Assembly: GCA_001801315.1 (NCBI GenBank) | Contig: MGXI01000008.1 | Location: 1 to 47,092 of the forward strand | DNA from: Gammaproteobacteria bacterium GWF2_41_13 | GTDB taxonomy: Bacteria > Pseudomonadota > Gammaproteobacteria > UBA12402 | Reading direction: 5' to 3' | DNA: 47,092 bases | In this document: piece after piece, positions 1 to 8,775 of the stretch | Position numbering within the stretch: the first letter of the stretch is position 1 | Layout: every line of letters starts with the position of its first letter | Notes under the pieces: model-generated | Databases searched by the model: none | What the model saw: the letters and a program-made list of their open reading frames with translations, nothing else | What the model was told of the DNA's origin: nothing | Translations under genes and position numbers: made by a program

Positions 1-1
1 A

Positions 2-358
2 ATCGATTTTATTGCAACGGGTAAATATCCTCATAATCCTTCTGAGTTATTGATGCGCGAACATATTGGAAAATTTCTCAATGAAGTTTCCGCCCGATAC
101 GACATTGTTTTGGTTGATACCCCACCTGTGCTAGCAGTTACCGACAGTACTATTTTAATGCAGCATGTCGGGACTAATTTGATGGTGGTTGGTTCAGGCA
201 AGGAAACCTTAAGTGAAATTTCGCATGCTATAAAACGAACGAAGAAAAATCAAATTACGATACAGGGGTTGATTTTTAATAATATGGTAAAACAAAAGCA
301 TGCTTATGGGTATTATAATTACTATTATTATGATTATCGGTCGAAGGATAAAAAATAG
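2..358 (+). CDS. wzc: Tyrosine-protein kinase Wzc-type, C-terminal fragment
   Basis: Only the last 118 codons are in the window; the frame is open to the left edge, so the gene is cut by the window. The fragment begins with the BY-kinase motif GKYPHNPSELL, followed by a Walker-B-like IVLVDTPP. It ends in a tyrosine cluster (YGYYNYYYYDY), the autophosphorylation tail typical of Wzc/EpsB/CpsD kinases. Such inner-membrane kinases control chain length and export of capsule or exopolysaccharide, normally in Wzy-dependent systems. It sits 50 bp upstream of the cupin gene, reading into the sugar cluster. Family identification is firm; how many domains lie upstream cannot be seen. Confidence 0.9.
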   Translation: MDFIATGKYPHNPSELLMREHIGKFLNEVSARYDIVLVDTPPVLAVTDSTILMQHVGTNLMVVGSGKETLSEISHAIKRTKKNQITIQGLIFNNMVKQKHAYGYYNYYYYDYRSKDKK

Positions 359-408
359 TCAGGCTAATGTTTGGTATAACGTCCAGTTAAAATTTAAGGT
401 GGAATGCA

Positions 409-846
409 ATGTTGTCTAAGGATTACGAGGAGATTAAAAACAACGGGGATCTGATCGCTATTATTTTGCGCGCTAATTATACTTCGAAAGAAACTATTTT
501 TTTTGGCCTTCCCGATTTTTCACAACAACTGGGTTATATTGTGTATAAAAAAGGTGGCGTCATAAAGTCACATTTTCACAAAGAAAATCATCGAAAAATC
601 ATGCTGACTCAAGAAGTACTCTTTATTAAAAAGGGTAAAGTGAGAGTGATGCTTTATACAGCCGATCAAGCCTATATCACCTCGAGAGATTTGAATGCTG
701 GGGATACGATTTTTCTTTGTTCGGGCGGGCATGGATTTGAAATGCTTGAAGATGCCGAAATGATTGAAGTCAAGCAAGGCCCTTATTCTGGTAAGGAAAA
801 GGATAAAGTGCTATTTCAGGGAGTTGAAAATGATTCCGGTCAATGA
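409..846 (+). CDS. Cupin-fold protein of sugar-nucleotide locus
   Basis: A 145-residue protein with a single cupin-like beta barrel. The region around GGVIKSHFHKENHRK resembles the metal- or ligand-binding cupin motif 1, and the GDTIFLCSGGHGFEM region resembles motif 2. Its 3' end overlaps the aminotransferase start by 17 bases, so the two are probably translationally coupled. Cupins of this size next to DegT aminotransferases are often sugar isomerases/epimerases or small binding proteins; here the substrate is not evident. The start at 409 follows a GGTGGA ribosome-binding site at 398-403. The fold is fairly secure; the function is open. Confidence 0.75.
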   Translation: MLSKDYEEIKNNGDLIAIILRANYTSKETIFFGLPDFSQQLGYIVYKKGGVIKSHFHKENHRKIMLTQEVLFIKKGKVRVMLYTADQAYITSRDLNAGDTIFLCSGGHGFEMLEDAEMIEVKQGPYSGKEKDKVLFQGVENDSGQ

Positions 847-1948
847 ACCCTCGCTCGGTGAAAAAGAATTTGAATATGTCAATGACTGCTTAAAAACGGG
901 TTGGATTTCATCGGCTGGAAAATATATTGAAGCTTTTGAAGAACAATGGGCGGCTTACTGTGGGATGAAATACGGTATTGCAGTGAGCAATGGGACCGTG
1001 GCGCTGCAAGTGGCTATGGCTTGTTTTGATTTGGCGCCTGGCGATGAAGTGATTATGCCAACTTTTACCATTATTTCTTGTGGTCAAGCTATTACGTACA
1101 ATGGGTATCGTCCGGTGTTGGTTGACGCTGAGCCAAGAACGTGGACGATGGATGTTTCACAGATCGAAAAAAAAATCACCCAAAAAACCAAAGCGATTAT
1201 GCCGGTGCATATTTATGGTCATCCTTGCGATATGGATCCCATTTTGAATTTAGCAAAAAAATATAATCTCGTTGTTTTAGAAGATGCTGCCGAGACGCAT
1301 GGTGCTGAATACAGAGGTAAAAAATGCGGTGGGTTAGGCGATATCAGTTGTTTTAGTTTTTATGCAAATAAAATTATTACAACGGGCGAAGGCGGTATGA
1401 TATTAACTAATAATGATGATTACGCGAAAAAAGCAAGGTCTATCAGAAATCTGTGCTTCAAGCCGAATCGACGTTTTTATCATACGGAGTTAGGCAATAA
1501 TTTTCGACTGACCAATTTACAAGCGGCCATTGGTCTTGCGCAATTAGAAAGAGTTGATGAACTAATTGAGAAAAAACGATGGATGGGGAAAGCTTATACG
1601 GAGAAATTACAGGATATTTCAGGATTAACGCTCCCAGTCGAAGAATCCTGGGCGAAAAATGTTTATTGGATGTATGGGATCGTTTTGGATGAAAGTGTGG
1701 GTTTGGATGCCGTTGAATTTGCCAAGCGGTTATATGCACAAGGGGTAGAGACAAGGCCCTTCTTTTTAGGCATGCATGAACAGCCCGTTTTGCATGCGAT
1801 GGGATTATTTCAGAATGAGCGCTATCCAGTTTCAGAAAGAATTGCGAAAAATGGATTATATCTTCCGTCTGGGCTTACGCTCACCGAAGATCAAATGGAT
1901 CGGGTAGCGCTTGCTGTCAAACAAATAATCAGAGAGATGAAACACTAA
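830..1948 (+). CDS. per: DegT/DnrJ/EryC1 aminotransferase, GDP-perosamine synthase-like
   Basis: A 372-residue PLP-dependent sugar aminotransferase. The likely PLP lysine is Lys181 in YANKIITTGEGGM, and an EDAAE motif at 151-155 supplies the pyridine-contacting Asp. The N-terminus (PVNEPSLGEKEFEYVNDCL), the TGWISSAGKYI segment and the HIYGHPCDMD segment read like GDP-perosamine synthases (PerA/RfbE), which aminate GDP-4-keto-6-deoxymannose. That substrate would come from Gmd at 44389. The start at 830 is chosen because GGGAG at 819-823 precedes it; an upstream non-ATG extension would run deep into the cupin gene. A LegC-type role is less likely because a separate LegC candidate lies at 5106. 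Aminotransferase class certain, substrate probable. Confidence 0.85.
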   Translation: MIPVNEPSLGEKEFEYVNDCLKTGWISSAGKYIEAFEEQWAAYCGMKYGIAVSNGTVALQVAMACFDLAPGDEVIMPTFTIISCGQAITYNGYRPVLVDAEPRTWTMDVSQIEKKITQKTKAIMPVHIYGHPCDMDPILNLAKKYNLVVLEDAAETHGAEYRGKKCGGLGDISCFSFYANKIITTGEGGMILTNNDDYAKKARSIRNLCFKPNRRFYHTELGNNFRLTNLQAAIGLAQLERVDELIEKKRWMGKAYTEKLQDISGLTLPVEESWAKNVYWMYGIVLDESVGLDAVEFAKRLYAQGVETRPFFLGMHEQPVLHAMGLFQNERYPVSERIAKNGLYLPSGLTLTEDQMDRVALAVKQIIREMKH

Positions 1949-1949
1949 A

Positions 1950-2780
1950 ATGAAAAGTGAAAACACACTGATTATCGAAGCGGGGCGAGCTGAAAAGCAT
2001 TATTGGCTAGATCTCTGGCGATATCGGGAATTATTTTATATTCTAAGTTGGCGCGATATTACGGTTCGTTATAAACAGACGGTGATCGGTGTGTTATGGG
2101 CGATCTTAAAACCATTTTTAACCATGGTTATTTTTACGATAATATTTGGGCGATTAGCCAAGTTACCCAGTGATGGAAATACGCCGTATGCCATAATGGT
2201 TTACGCCGCGATGATTCCCTGGCAATTTTTTTCTTCGGCGATATCTGATGCTAGCAGTAGTATCGTAGATAATGCGCAGCTAATTTCTAAAGTTTATTTT
2301 CCTCGGATCATCGTTCCTATCAGCTCTATTGTGACAAATTTTATCGATTTTCTCATTTCTTTTGTGATATTGATTATTTTGATGATTTATTTTCGGTTTA
2401 TGCCGAGCTGGCATATGGTGTTTTTACCTGTTTTTTTTATGATTGCTGTTCTCACAGCAGCGGGTATCGGCACTTATATTACTTCGTTGAATGTGAAATA
2501 TCGCGATTTTCGTTATATCATTCCTTTTCTTGTTCAGCTAGGTTTGTATGTTTCCCCGGTTGGATTTAGCAGTAGTGTTATTCCGGGGAAATATCGCTTG
2601 TTATATTCTTTGAATCCTATGGTCGGTGTGATCGATGGTTTCAGGTGGGCAATTCTTGGTGGAAAATCGGCTATTTATTTACCCGGTTTTTTGATGTCTT
2701 TGGGGGTGATGCTGTTTTTTTTAATACTGGGTGTTTATACTTTCCGAAAAATGGAAAAAACGTTTGCAGATGTTATTTAA
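1950..2780 (+). CDS. wzm: ABC-2 type polysaccharide exporter permease Wzm
   Basis: A 276-residue inner-membrane protein with about six hydrophobic segments. It has the Wzm/TagG hallmark near the N-terminus: WLDLWRYRELFYILSWRDI followed by VRYKQTVIGVLWAILKP. It would form the channel of an ABC exporter that moves undecaprenyl-linked O-polysaccharide across the inner membrane. It begins one base after the aminotransferase stop and is followed 9 bases later by its ATPase partner wzt. Length matches the family. Substrate specificity cannot be read from this subunit. Confidence 0.95.
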   Translation: MKSENTLIIEAGRAEKHYWLDLWRYRELFYILSWRDITVRYKQTVIGVLWAILKPFLTMVIFTIIFGRLAKLPSDGNTPYAIMVYAAMIPWQFFSSAISDASSSIVDNAQLISKVYFPRIIVPISSIVTNFIDFLISFVILIILMIYFRFMPSWHMVFLPVFFMIAVLTAAGIGTYITSLNVKYRDFRYIIPFLVQLGLYVSPVGFSSSVIPGKYRLLYSLNPMVGVIDGFRWAILGGKSAIYLPGFLMSLGVMLFFLILGVYTFRKMEKTFADVI

Positions 2781-2789
2781 GGAATCAAC

Positions 2790-4061
2790 GTGAGCGATGT
2801 TGTAATCAGAGCAGAGCATATTGGAAAAGCTTATTTTATCGGGCATCAGTCCAATGAGCGATATGCTGCTTTACGGGATGTTATTGCAAATAAAACAAAA
2901 GGAATATGCACTAAATTGTGTGGCCGTCCTCATCATACCCATAAAACGACAGAAGAATTTTGGGCGCTTAAAGATATAAATTTTGAGATAAAACAAGGCG
3001 ACAGGGTCGGCATTATCGGCAGAAATGGGGCAGGAAAATCAACGCTCTTAAAGATTTTGAGTAGAATTACCGAACCGACTAGCGGCAGAATTTCTATTAA
3101 AGGCCGAGTAGCTAGCCTGCTTGAAGTGGGAACAGGTTTCCATCCGGAACTGACTGGACGCGAGAATATTTACCTCAATGGTGCCATACTCGGTATGACA
3201 CGGCAGGAGATCAAGCGTAAATTTGATGAAATCGTTAATTTTGCTGAAGTTGAAAAATTTCTTGATACACCTGTAAAGCGCTATTCAAGTGGCATGTATG
3301 TGCGTCTAGCATTTGCCGTAGCAGCGCATCTTGAGCCGGAGATATTGGTTGTAGATGAGGTCTTGGCTGTTGGTGATACACAGTTTCAGAAGAAATGTCT
3401 CAGCAGAATGAATGAGGTGTCCCGGGAAGGACGAACAGTGTTATTCGTAAGTCATAATATGGCGGCGATTTCTTCCTTATGTCAAAAAATAATTGTTTTA
3501 AAGGCGGGAAAAATTGGTTTTGCAGGAGATGTGGAAAGTGGTATTGATCATTACTTGGACGATGCAGACCATGCAAAAGGTTTTGCTGACTTGCGAGATA
3601 AGAAATCAAAATTATGGAAGCAACATAACATTATTTCGAAATTATTGAGCATTGAGACGCTTGATGAAATCGATAAAAGGCAAAGCTCTTTCAAGATGGG
3701 AGGTTGTCTTAAAATTAAAATACAGTTGGAAGTAATGGATGATAAGCAAGATATTGAAGTGGGTATTTTTATTCGCGACAACAGGGAATCTATTGTGGGC
3801 TTATTGTTAAGTGCGGCAGAAGGATTTAAAAACATGAAAAAAGGAGTTAATAGTTTTCAAATAGATATGCCTGAAATAAATTTAATGCCTGGTGACTACA
3901 ATTTGGGAATTTGGGTTGCGTCTCAGAGGGAAGTTGATGATGCGTATGAAAACGCAATTTCTATCGATATAATTTCTGGCGGTTTTGATGGAAATTATGT
4001 CGATTATGACCGATTTCATGGGTATGGTAGCTTGATTCATAGTAGATGGAAAGCTATTTAA
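2790..4061 (+). CDS. wzt: O-polysaccharide ABC exporter ATPase Wzt with C-terminal sugar-binding domain
   Basis: A 423-residue ATPase of the polysaccharide-exporting ABC family. Walker A is GRNGAGKS (77-84), the signature is YSSGM (165-169), Walker B is ILVVDE (185-190) and the switch His is His222. Residues from about 265 onward form a separate beta-rich domain of the Wzt C-terminal type, which in E. coli O8/O9a recognises the modified non-reducing end of the glycan. A long version like this implies export of a completed, capped chain, so the chain terminus may carry a modification made in this locus. The GTG start at 2790 follows an AAGGA site. It partners with Wzm immediately upstream. Confidence 0.95.
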   Translation: MSDVVIRAEHIGKAYFIGHQSNERYAALRDVIANKTKGICTKLCGRPHHTHKTTEEFWALKDINFEIKQGDRVGIIGRNGAGKSTLLKILSRITEPTSGRISIKGRVASLLEVGTGFHPELTGRENIYLNGAILGMTRQEIKRKFDEIVNFAEVEKFLDTPVKRYSSGMYVRLAFAVAAHLEPEILVVDEVLAVGDTQFQKKCLSRMNEVSREGRTVLFVSHNMAAISSLCQKIIVLKAGKIGFAGDVESGIDHYLDDADHAKGFADLRDKKSKLWKQHNIISKLLSIETLDEIDKRQSSFKMGGCLKIKIQLEVMDDKQDIEVGIFIRDNRESIVGLLLSAAEGFKNMKKGVNSFQIDMPEINLMPGDYNLGIWVASQREVDDAYENAISIDIISGGFDGNYVDYDRFHGYGSLIHSRWKAI

Positions 4062-4114
4062 CGTTAAGACTATCCTGATAAATAAACAAGGATAAAATTG
4101 TATATGAGGAAAAC

Positions 4115-5113
4115 ATGGAGCTTACAAATAAAAAAGTTTTAGTGACAGGCTCTGATGGTTTTATAGGTAGTCATCTTGTAGAAGCACTTCTGAAAGAGGG
4201 CTGTGAGGTTAAGGCTTTTGTCTATTACAACTCTTTTAATTCATGGGGCTGGTTGGACACGCTCCCTAAAAACAAACTAAAAGACATTGAGATCTTTTCA
4301 GGTGATATTCGGGATCCTAACGGAGTACGTACTGCCATGAAAGGGTCTGATATTGTTTTTCATCTTGCCGCCTTAATTGGTATACCTTTTTCTTACCACT
4401 CTCCCGATTCCTATGTTGATACCAATGTAAAAGGCACGCTTAATGTGTTACAGGCTGCGCGGGATTTTGGGACAGAAAGAGTGGTGGTTACTTCTACCTC
4501 TGAAGTATATGGTACAGCAAAGTATACACCTATAGACGAAAAACATCCGCTCCAGGGACAGTCTCCGTATTCGGCTAGCAAGATAGGCGCCGACAAAATT
4601 GCCGAGTCCTTCCATCTTTCTTTCAATCTGCCGGTTATTACGGCTAGGCCTTTCAATACTTATGGACCGCGTCAATCAAACAGGGCCATCATTCCGACTA
4701 TAATAACCCAGATTCTCAGCAATACACGAAAGATTAAACTGGGCTCTTTGCGCCCAATGCGGGATTATAATTATGTAACTGATACTTGTGCTGGTTTTAT
4801 ATCTTTGGCTAAGTGTGATTCGGCGGTGGGGAAAACTGTAAATATTGGTTCCGGTAAGGAGATATCTGTGGGAGAGCTTGCTCATTTAATCATACTATCT
4901 TCTGGGAAAAAAGTTGATGTGGTTTCTGATGACATACGTAAGCGCCCTTTGAAAAGCGAAGTTGAGCGTCTACTGTGCGATAATACTCAGATTAAGCATT
5001 TGACCGGGTGGGTACCAAAGGTTTCTTTGGAAAAAGGTTTGTCTCAGACTATAGATTGGTTCAAATATTCGAATAATATCAAAAAATATAAGTGGGATAT
5101 TTATAATGTCTAA
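4115..5113 (+). CDS. legB: LegB-like NAD-dependent 4,6-dehydratase (extended SDR)
   Basis: A 332-residue extended short-chain dehydrogenase with a Rossmann motif TGSDGFIG (11-18), an active-site region TSTSEVYG (126-133) and the YSASK catalytic pair (152-156). The RPFNTYGPRQSNRAIIPT region is typical of NDP-sugar dehydratases. It overlaps the LegC-type aminotransferase by 8 bases and leads a run of nonulosonic-acid genes, which matches LegB, the NDP-GlcNAc 4,6-dehydratase that opens legionaminic acid synthesis. The call rests on both sequence and context; the nucleotide preference (GDP or UDP) cannot be read from sequence alone. Confidence 0.85.
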   Translation: MELTNKKVLVTGSDGFIGSHLVEALLKEGCEVKAFVYYNSFNSWGWLDTLPKNKLKDIEIFSGDIRDPNGVRTAMKGSDIVFHLAALIGIPFSYHSPDSYVDTNVKGTLNVLQAARDFGTERVVVTSTSEVYGTAKYTPIDEKHPLQGQSPYSASKIGADKIAESFHLSFNLPVITARPFNTYGPRQSNRAIIPTIITQILSNTRKIKLGSLRPMRDYNYVTDTCAGFISLAKCDSAVGKTVNIGSGKEISVGELAHLIILSSGKKVDVVSDDIRKRPLKSEVERLLCDNTQIKHLTGWVPKVSLEKGLSQTIDWFKYSNNIKKYKWDIYNV

Positions 5114-6287
5114 AAAGGATTTTATACCGCTTTCAGAGCCCTGCATAACTGGAAATGCTTGGAAGTATGTCAAGGAATGTTTGGATACAGGTTGGGTTTC
5201 TAGTGCTGGCGACTACGTTGAAAAATTTGAAAAAGCCATGTGTCATTATACCGGAGCGAAATATGCTGTTGCTGTTGTAAACGGAACTGCAGGTCTACAA
5301 ATTGCACTGAAGCTTTCAGGGGTGGAAATTGGCGATGAAGTTTTAGTTCCAACACTGACTTTTATAGCGCCCGTAAATACAATACGCTACCTTGGAGCGG
5401 AACCTGTATTTATGGATTGTGATGAGTTTATGAATCTAGACCCTATTAAGATGGATGAATTCATAAAAATCTCTTGCAGGAAGACTTCCCGAGGTTTGGT
5501 TAATAAAAACACTGGGCGATGTGTAAAAGCAATATTGCCAGTTCATGTCTTTGGCAATCCCTGCGATATGGAGGCCATCATGAGTTTGGCGGATAAGTAT
5601 GACCTTAAAGTAATAGAGGATGCCACTGAAAGTTTAGGATCGCGTTATATCTCAGGTATTTATAAAGATAAATTTACCGGGACAATCGGAGAAGCAGGCG
5701 TATTTTCATTTAATGGCAATAAAATCATTACCACTGGTGGTGGTGGAATGATTGTCACTAATAATAAGCGTTTAGCGGAAAAAGCAAGGTATTTAACTAA
5801 CCAAGCTAAAGATGATCCAATAAAATATATTCATCATGAGATTGGATATAATTTTCGTCTGACAAATTTGCAGGCTGCATTGGGTTTGGCGCAGCTTGAA
5901 CAGCTAAAGAAATTTATAAGAATTAAAAAAAATAATTATGAATTATATCGAAATCTTCTGGACTCTGTAAAAGGTATTCAAGTGTTAGGAATACCGAGAG
6001 GAACTTCTCCTAATTATTGGTTTTATTCATTATTAGTGGAAAAAAAAGAATATGGTATCAGCGCAGAAGAATTAATGAACCACTTAACCAAAAAGAAAAT
6101 TCAATCCAGGCCTGTTTGGTATCTGAATCATTTGCAACGTCCTTATCGCAAGAACCAGGCTTGTAAAATTGAAAAGGCCCCATGGTTTTGTAAAAGGGTT
6201 TTAAATTTACCTTGTAGCACTAGCTTGCAGGAAGAACAAATAAATCGTGTTGTTTTAGCCATTGATGATTTCGCCGCGAGGAAATAA
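5106..6287 (+). CDS. legC: LegC-type sugar 4-aminotransferase
   Basis: A 393-residue PLP aminotransferase of the DegT family, related to the product at 830 but clearly different in sequence. The PLP lysine is Lys206 in FNGNKIITTGGGG, and the DATE segment near 172 carries the conserved acidic residue. It has an insertion around residues 120-140 (KISCRKTSRGLVNKNTGRC) absent from the perosamine-type enzyme, as seen in LegC proteins. It would aminate the 4-keto sugar made by LegB, giving the bacillosamine-type intermediate. It overlaps legB and is followed 25 bases later by the acetyltransferase. Substrate assignment follows from the pathway context. Confidence 0.88.
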   Translation: MSKKDFIPLSEPCITGNAWKYVKECLDTGWVSSAGDYVEKFEKAMCHYTGAKYAVAVVNGTAGLQIALKLSGVEIGDEVLVPTLTFIAPVNTIRYLGAEPVFMDCDEFMNLDPIKMDEFIKISCRKTSRGLVNKNTGRCVKAILPVHVFGNPCDMEAIMSLADKYDLKVIEDATESLGSRYISGIYKDKFTGTIGEAGVFSFNGNKIITTGGGGMIVTNNKRLAEKARYLTNQAKDDPIKYIHHEIGYNFRLTNLQAALGLAQLEQLKKFIRIKKNNYELYRNLLDSVKGIQVLGIPRGTSPNYWFYSLLVEKKEYGISAEELMNHLTKKKIQSRPVWYLNHLQRPYRKNQACKIEKAPWFCKRVLNLPCSTSLQEEQINRVVLAIDDFAARK

Positions 6288-6312
6288 ACGTGTTAGCGCA
6301 ATGGGGTGATTT

Positions 6313-6924
6313 ATGCAAAAGCTTATTTTGATCGGTGGTGGAGGCCATTGCCGAAGTTGTATTGATGTTATTGAAGCGACAGGTTTTTTTGATATTGTTG
6401 GGATTTTAGATGTAGCTCAAAAAATTGGTGAGAAGGTTTTTGATTATTCTATTGTGGGAACGGATAATGATATAAGCAAATTTGTGGCATCGGGGGTGAG
6501 GTTTTTGATTACGTTAGGCCAAATTGGGGCAGGTGAACGCCGCGCAGAAATCTTTATGAAAATTAAAGCGGCTGGTGGTGAGCTGGCTACAATTATTTCT
6601 CCGCGAGCGTATGTTTCGTCGCGGGCATGTGTTGGAGAAGGGACTATCATTATGCATGGCGCGCTTGTTAATGTAGGCGTATCTATTGGCGCAAATTGTA
6701 TTATCAATACAAAAGCGCTTATTGAGCATGATGTCCAGATTGAGGATCATTGTCACATCGCGATAAGGGCTGCTCTTAGTGGAGGCGTATGCGTTGGAAC
6801 AGAAGCTTTTATCGGAGCTGGGGCTGTAGTAGCGGAATATAGAGATGTCCCAGTAAGAGCGTTTATAAAGGCCGCTAGCATATGGTCTGGGTTGAAGGTG
6901 GGGGATGGGAACGCAGATGTCTAA
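6313..6924 (+). CDS. NeuD/PglD-family sugar O/N-acetyltransferase
   Basis: A 203-residue protein with a small N-terminal Rossmann-like domain (LILIGGGGHCRSCIDVI) and a C-terminal left-handed beta-helix of hexapeptide repeats, seen as IIMHGALVNVGVSIGANCIIN and following turns. This is the PglD/NeuD architecture. In PglD the N-terminal domain binds the UDP-4-amino sugar and the helix binds acetyl-CoA. Next to legC it most likely acetylates the 4-amino group (the LegH step); a NeuD-type O-acetylation of the nonulosonic acid is the alternative. The catalytic His is probably in ALIEHDVQIEDHCHI. Its 3' end overlaps the next gene by 20 bases. Confidence 0.85.
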   Translation: MQKLILIGGGGHCRSCIDVIEATGFFDIVGILDVAQKIGEKVFDYSIVGTDNDISKFVASGVRFLITLGQIGAGERRAEIFMKIKAAGGELATIISPRAYVSSRACVGEGTIIMHGALVNVGVSIGANCIINTKALIEHDVQIEDHCHIAIRAALSGGVCVGTEAFIGAGAVVAEYRDVPVRAFIKAASIWSGLKVGDGNADV

Positions 6925-7702
6925 CAGAGAGACGGTTTTTTTTACAGTATGTTATCCAAAGGCTCTCCCCTATATGGATGGCTTTTTTGAATCCTTGATG
7001 AATCAGACAGATCAGGATTTTGATATCCTTGTTGTTAATGATTCTTGTGGGTCATTGGAAGCTCAATTAGAACGCTATCGGAAGACTTTGCGGATACATG
7101 AACTTCAGGCCACAGGGAGTTTGGCAAATGTCCGGCAAGTTGGTTTTGAGGAGATTTTTGCAAGAGGATATAAGCAGGTCGTATTTGGGGATTTTGATGA
7201 TTGTTTCATGCCCGACCGAGTGGCAAAAGTCAGGATGCTTTTACGGGATTTCGATATCATTGTTAATGATGTTAGTTTGTTTGGGGATCGAGAGGATGAA
7301 ATCTATTTTTCTCGACGGATTAAGGATAGATCTCAAATATGTCTGGAAGAGATCTTTACAAAGAATTTCATGGGATTTTCGAATACAGCCGTGCGAGCTG
7401 AATGCTTAAAAGATATTATTCTTGCCGATACAATAGCTGTTGATTGGTATTTGTTCTCGCGCTTGCTCGCCAGAGGAGCTAGAGCAGTTTTTTGTGCGGA
7501 GCCCTTAACGAACTACAGACAGCATGCAGATAATATGGCAACCTTTGTTGGCGACAAAAGTAAAAGAGCTGAAGTCAAGCTCGTTCACTATCAATCTTTG
7601 AAAAGGGATTGTCCTGAATTGATTTCTGCGATTGATAGATTGGGAAAAAGAACAGATGAATTAGAAGTCGTAGTAACAAACCCTTTTTGGTGGGAGGATT
7701 AA
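6905..7702 (+). CDS. GT-A fold glycosyltransferase in the legionaminic block
   Basis: A 265-residue protein with GT2-like features. It opens with FFTVCYPKALPYMDGFFESL and LVVNDS, and an acidic cluster DFDDC near residue 100 stands where GT-A enzymes bind the metal-nucleotide complex. The fold match is partial, so the donor is uncertain. Its position between the acetyltransferase and neuB suggests a role tied to the legionaminic residue, either adding it or adding its acceptor. The ATG at 6905 has an AAGG site at 6895-6898; a second in-frame ATG at 6917 is also possible. The enzyme class is moderately secure. Confidence 0.7.
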   Translation: MGTQMSNRETVFFTVCYPKALPYMDGFFESLMNQTDQDFDILVVNDSCGSLEAQLERYRKTLRIHELQATGSLANVRQVGFEEIFARGYKQVVFGDFDDCFMPDRVAKVRMLLRDFDIIVNDVSLFGDREDEIYFSRRIKDRSQICLEEIFTKNFMGFSNTAVRAECLKDIILADTIAVDWYLFSRLLARGARAVFCAEPLTNYRQHADNMATFVGDKSKRAEVKLVHYQSLKRDCPELISAIDRLGKRTDELEVVVTNPFWWED

Positions 7703-7703
7703 A

Positions 7704-8759
7704 ATGAAGCTACAGTTGAAATCAGAAGTTGTTATAGCTGACTATAGTCAGCCTTATATCATTGCCGAGATCGGCGCGAATCATAATGGGGATATGGATT
7801 TGGCGCGCCATATAATAAAGGTAGCGAAAGAATGCGGTTGTGATGCGGTAAAATTTCAGTCATGGACACCTGATTCTTTGGTTGCGAAAGAAGAATATGA
7901 TCGCAATCAGAAATATGAAGATTCACCTAAAAAACATTTTGGTTCCCTTAGAGATATGGTGGAAAAATACTATTTGCGAGAGGACCAGCATTGGGAACTC
8001 AAGCGATATTGTGACAATATCGGCATTGAATTTTGCTCCACTCCTTTTTCAAAAGAGGAAGCAAATTTGTTGGAAGAAATGAAGGTGCCGTTTTATAAAG
8101 TGGCGTCTATGGATATAAATAACCTGGGTTTTCTTAGTCATGTTGCACGCAAACAGAAACCAATTTTATTATCAACAGGAATGGCTACGCTTGCTGAAAT
8201 TGAAAATGCGATCAGAACAATAGAAGCCGAGGGAAATTCGCAAATTATATTGCTTCACTGCATTTCCATATATCCGCCTGCATATGAAGATATTAATTTG
8301 AATAATATACCGATGCTGCGTCAGGCGTTTGGTTTTCCTGTGGGTTTTTCGGATCATACTATAGGCATTTCGATTCCGCTCGTGTCAGTAGCCTTGGGTA
8401 GTTGCCTCATAGAAAAGCACTTCACGCTAGACAAAAATATGCCTGGCTGGGATCACGAAATTTCTGCTAACCCAGATGAAATGAAAGCAATAGTTGAAGA
8501 ATCACGCAACATTATTAAAGCGCTTGGATCATTTCGTAGAGTGGTTTCGCAGGCTGAAGAAGGGAAAAAATTAAAATTCAGAAGGAGCATAGTGGCATCG
8601 ACCCATTTGGAAAAAGGGCATGAAATAATTCCTACGGATCTTATCTTTAAAAGACCAGGGACTGGTATACCTCCAGATAGGCTAGATTGTATTTTGGGTA
8701 GAAAAGTTAATAAAGATGTAAAAGCAGGCGAGCTCTTGAAATGGGGTGATTTATTATAA
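7704..8759 (+). CDS. neuB: NeuB-family nonulosonic acid synthase (LegI-like)
   Basis: A 351-residue NeuB protein: a TIM-barrel condensing domain from about residue 18 (IAEIGANHNGD) to 280 and a C-terminal SAF/antifreeze-like domain from about 288 (RRSIVASTHLEKGHEI). The VKFQSW and SDHT motifs are typical. It condenses PEP with a 6-deoxy ManNAc-type sugar to give a nonulosonic acid. The neighbouring LegB, LegC, PtmE and LegF point to legionaminic rather than sialic or pseudaminic acid. It starts one base after the previous stop and is followed by ptmE after 16 bases. Family certain; exact product inferred from context. Confidence 0.92.
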   Translation: MKLQLKSEVVIADYSQPYIIAEIGANHNGDMDLARHIIKVAKECGCDAVKFQSWTPDSLVAKEEYDRNQKYEDSPKKHFGSLRDMVEKYYLREDQHWELKRYCDNIGIEFCSTPFSKEEANLLEEMKVPFYKVASMDINNLGFLSHVARKQKPILLSTGMATLAEIENAIRTIEAEGNSQIILLHCISIYPPAYEDINLNNIPMLRQAFGFPVGFSDHTIGISIPLVSVALGSCLIEKHFTLDKNMPGWDHEISANPDEMKAIVEESRNIIKALGSFRRVVSQAEEGKKLKFRRSIVASTHLEKGHEIIPTDLIFKRPGTGIPPDRLDCILGRKVNKDVKAGELLKWGDLL

Positions 8760-8775
8760 TATATCTGGGTAAAAA

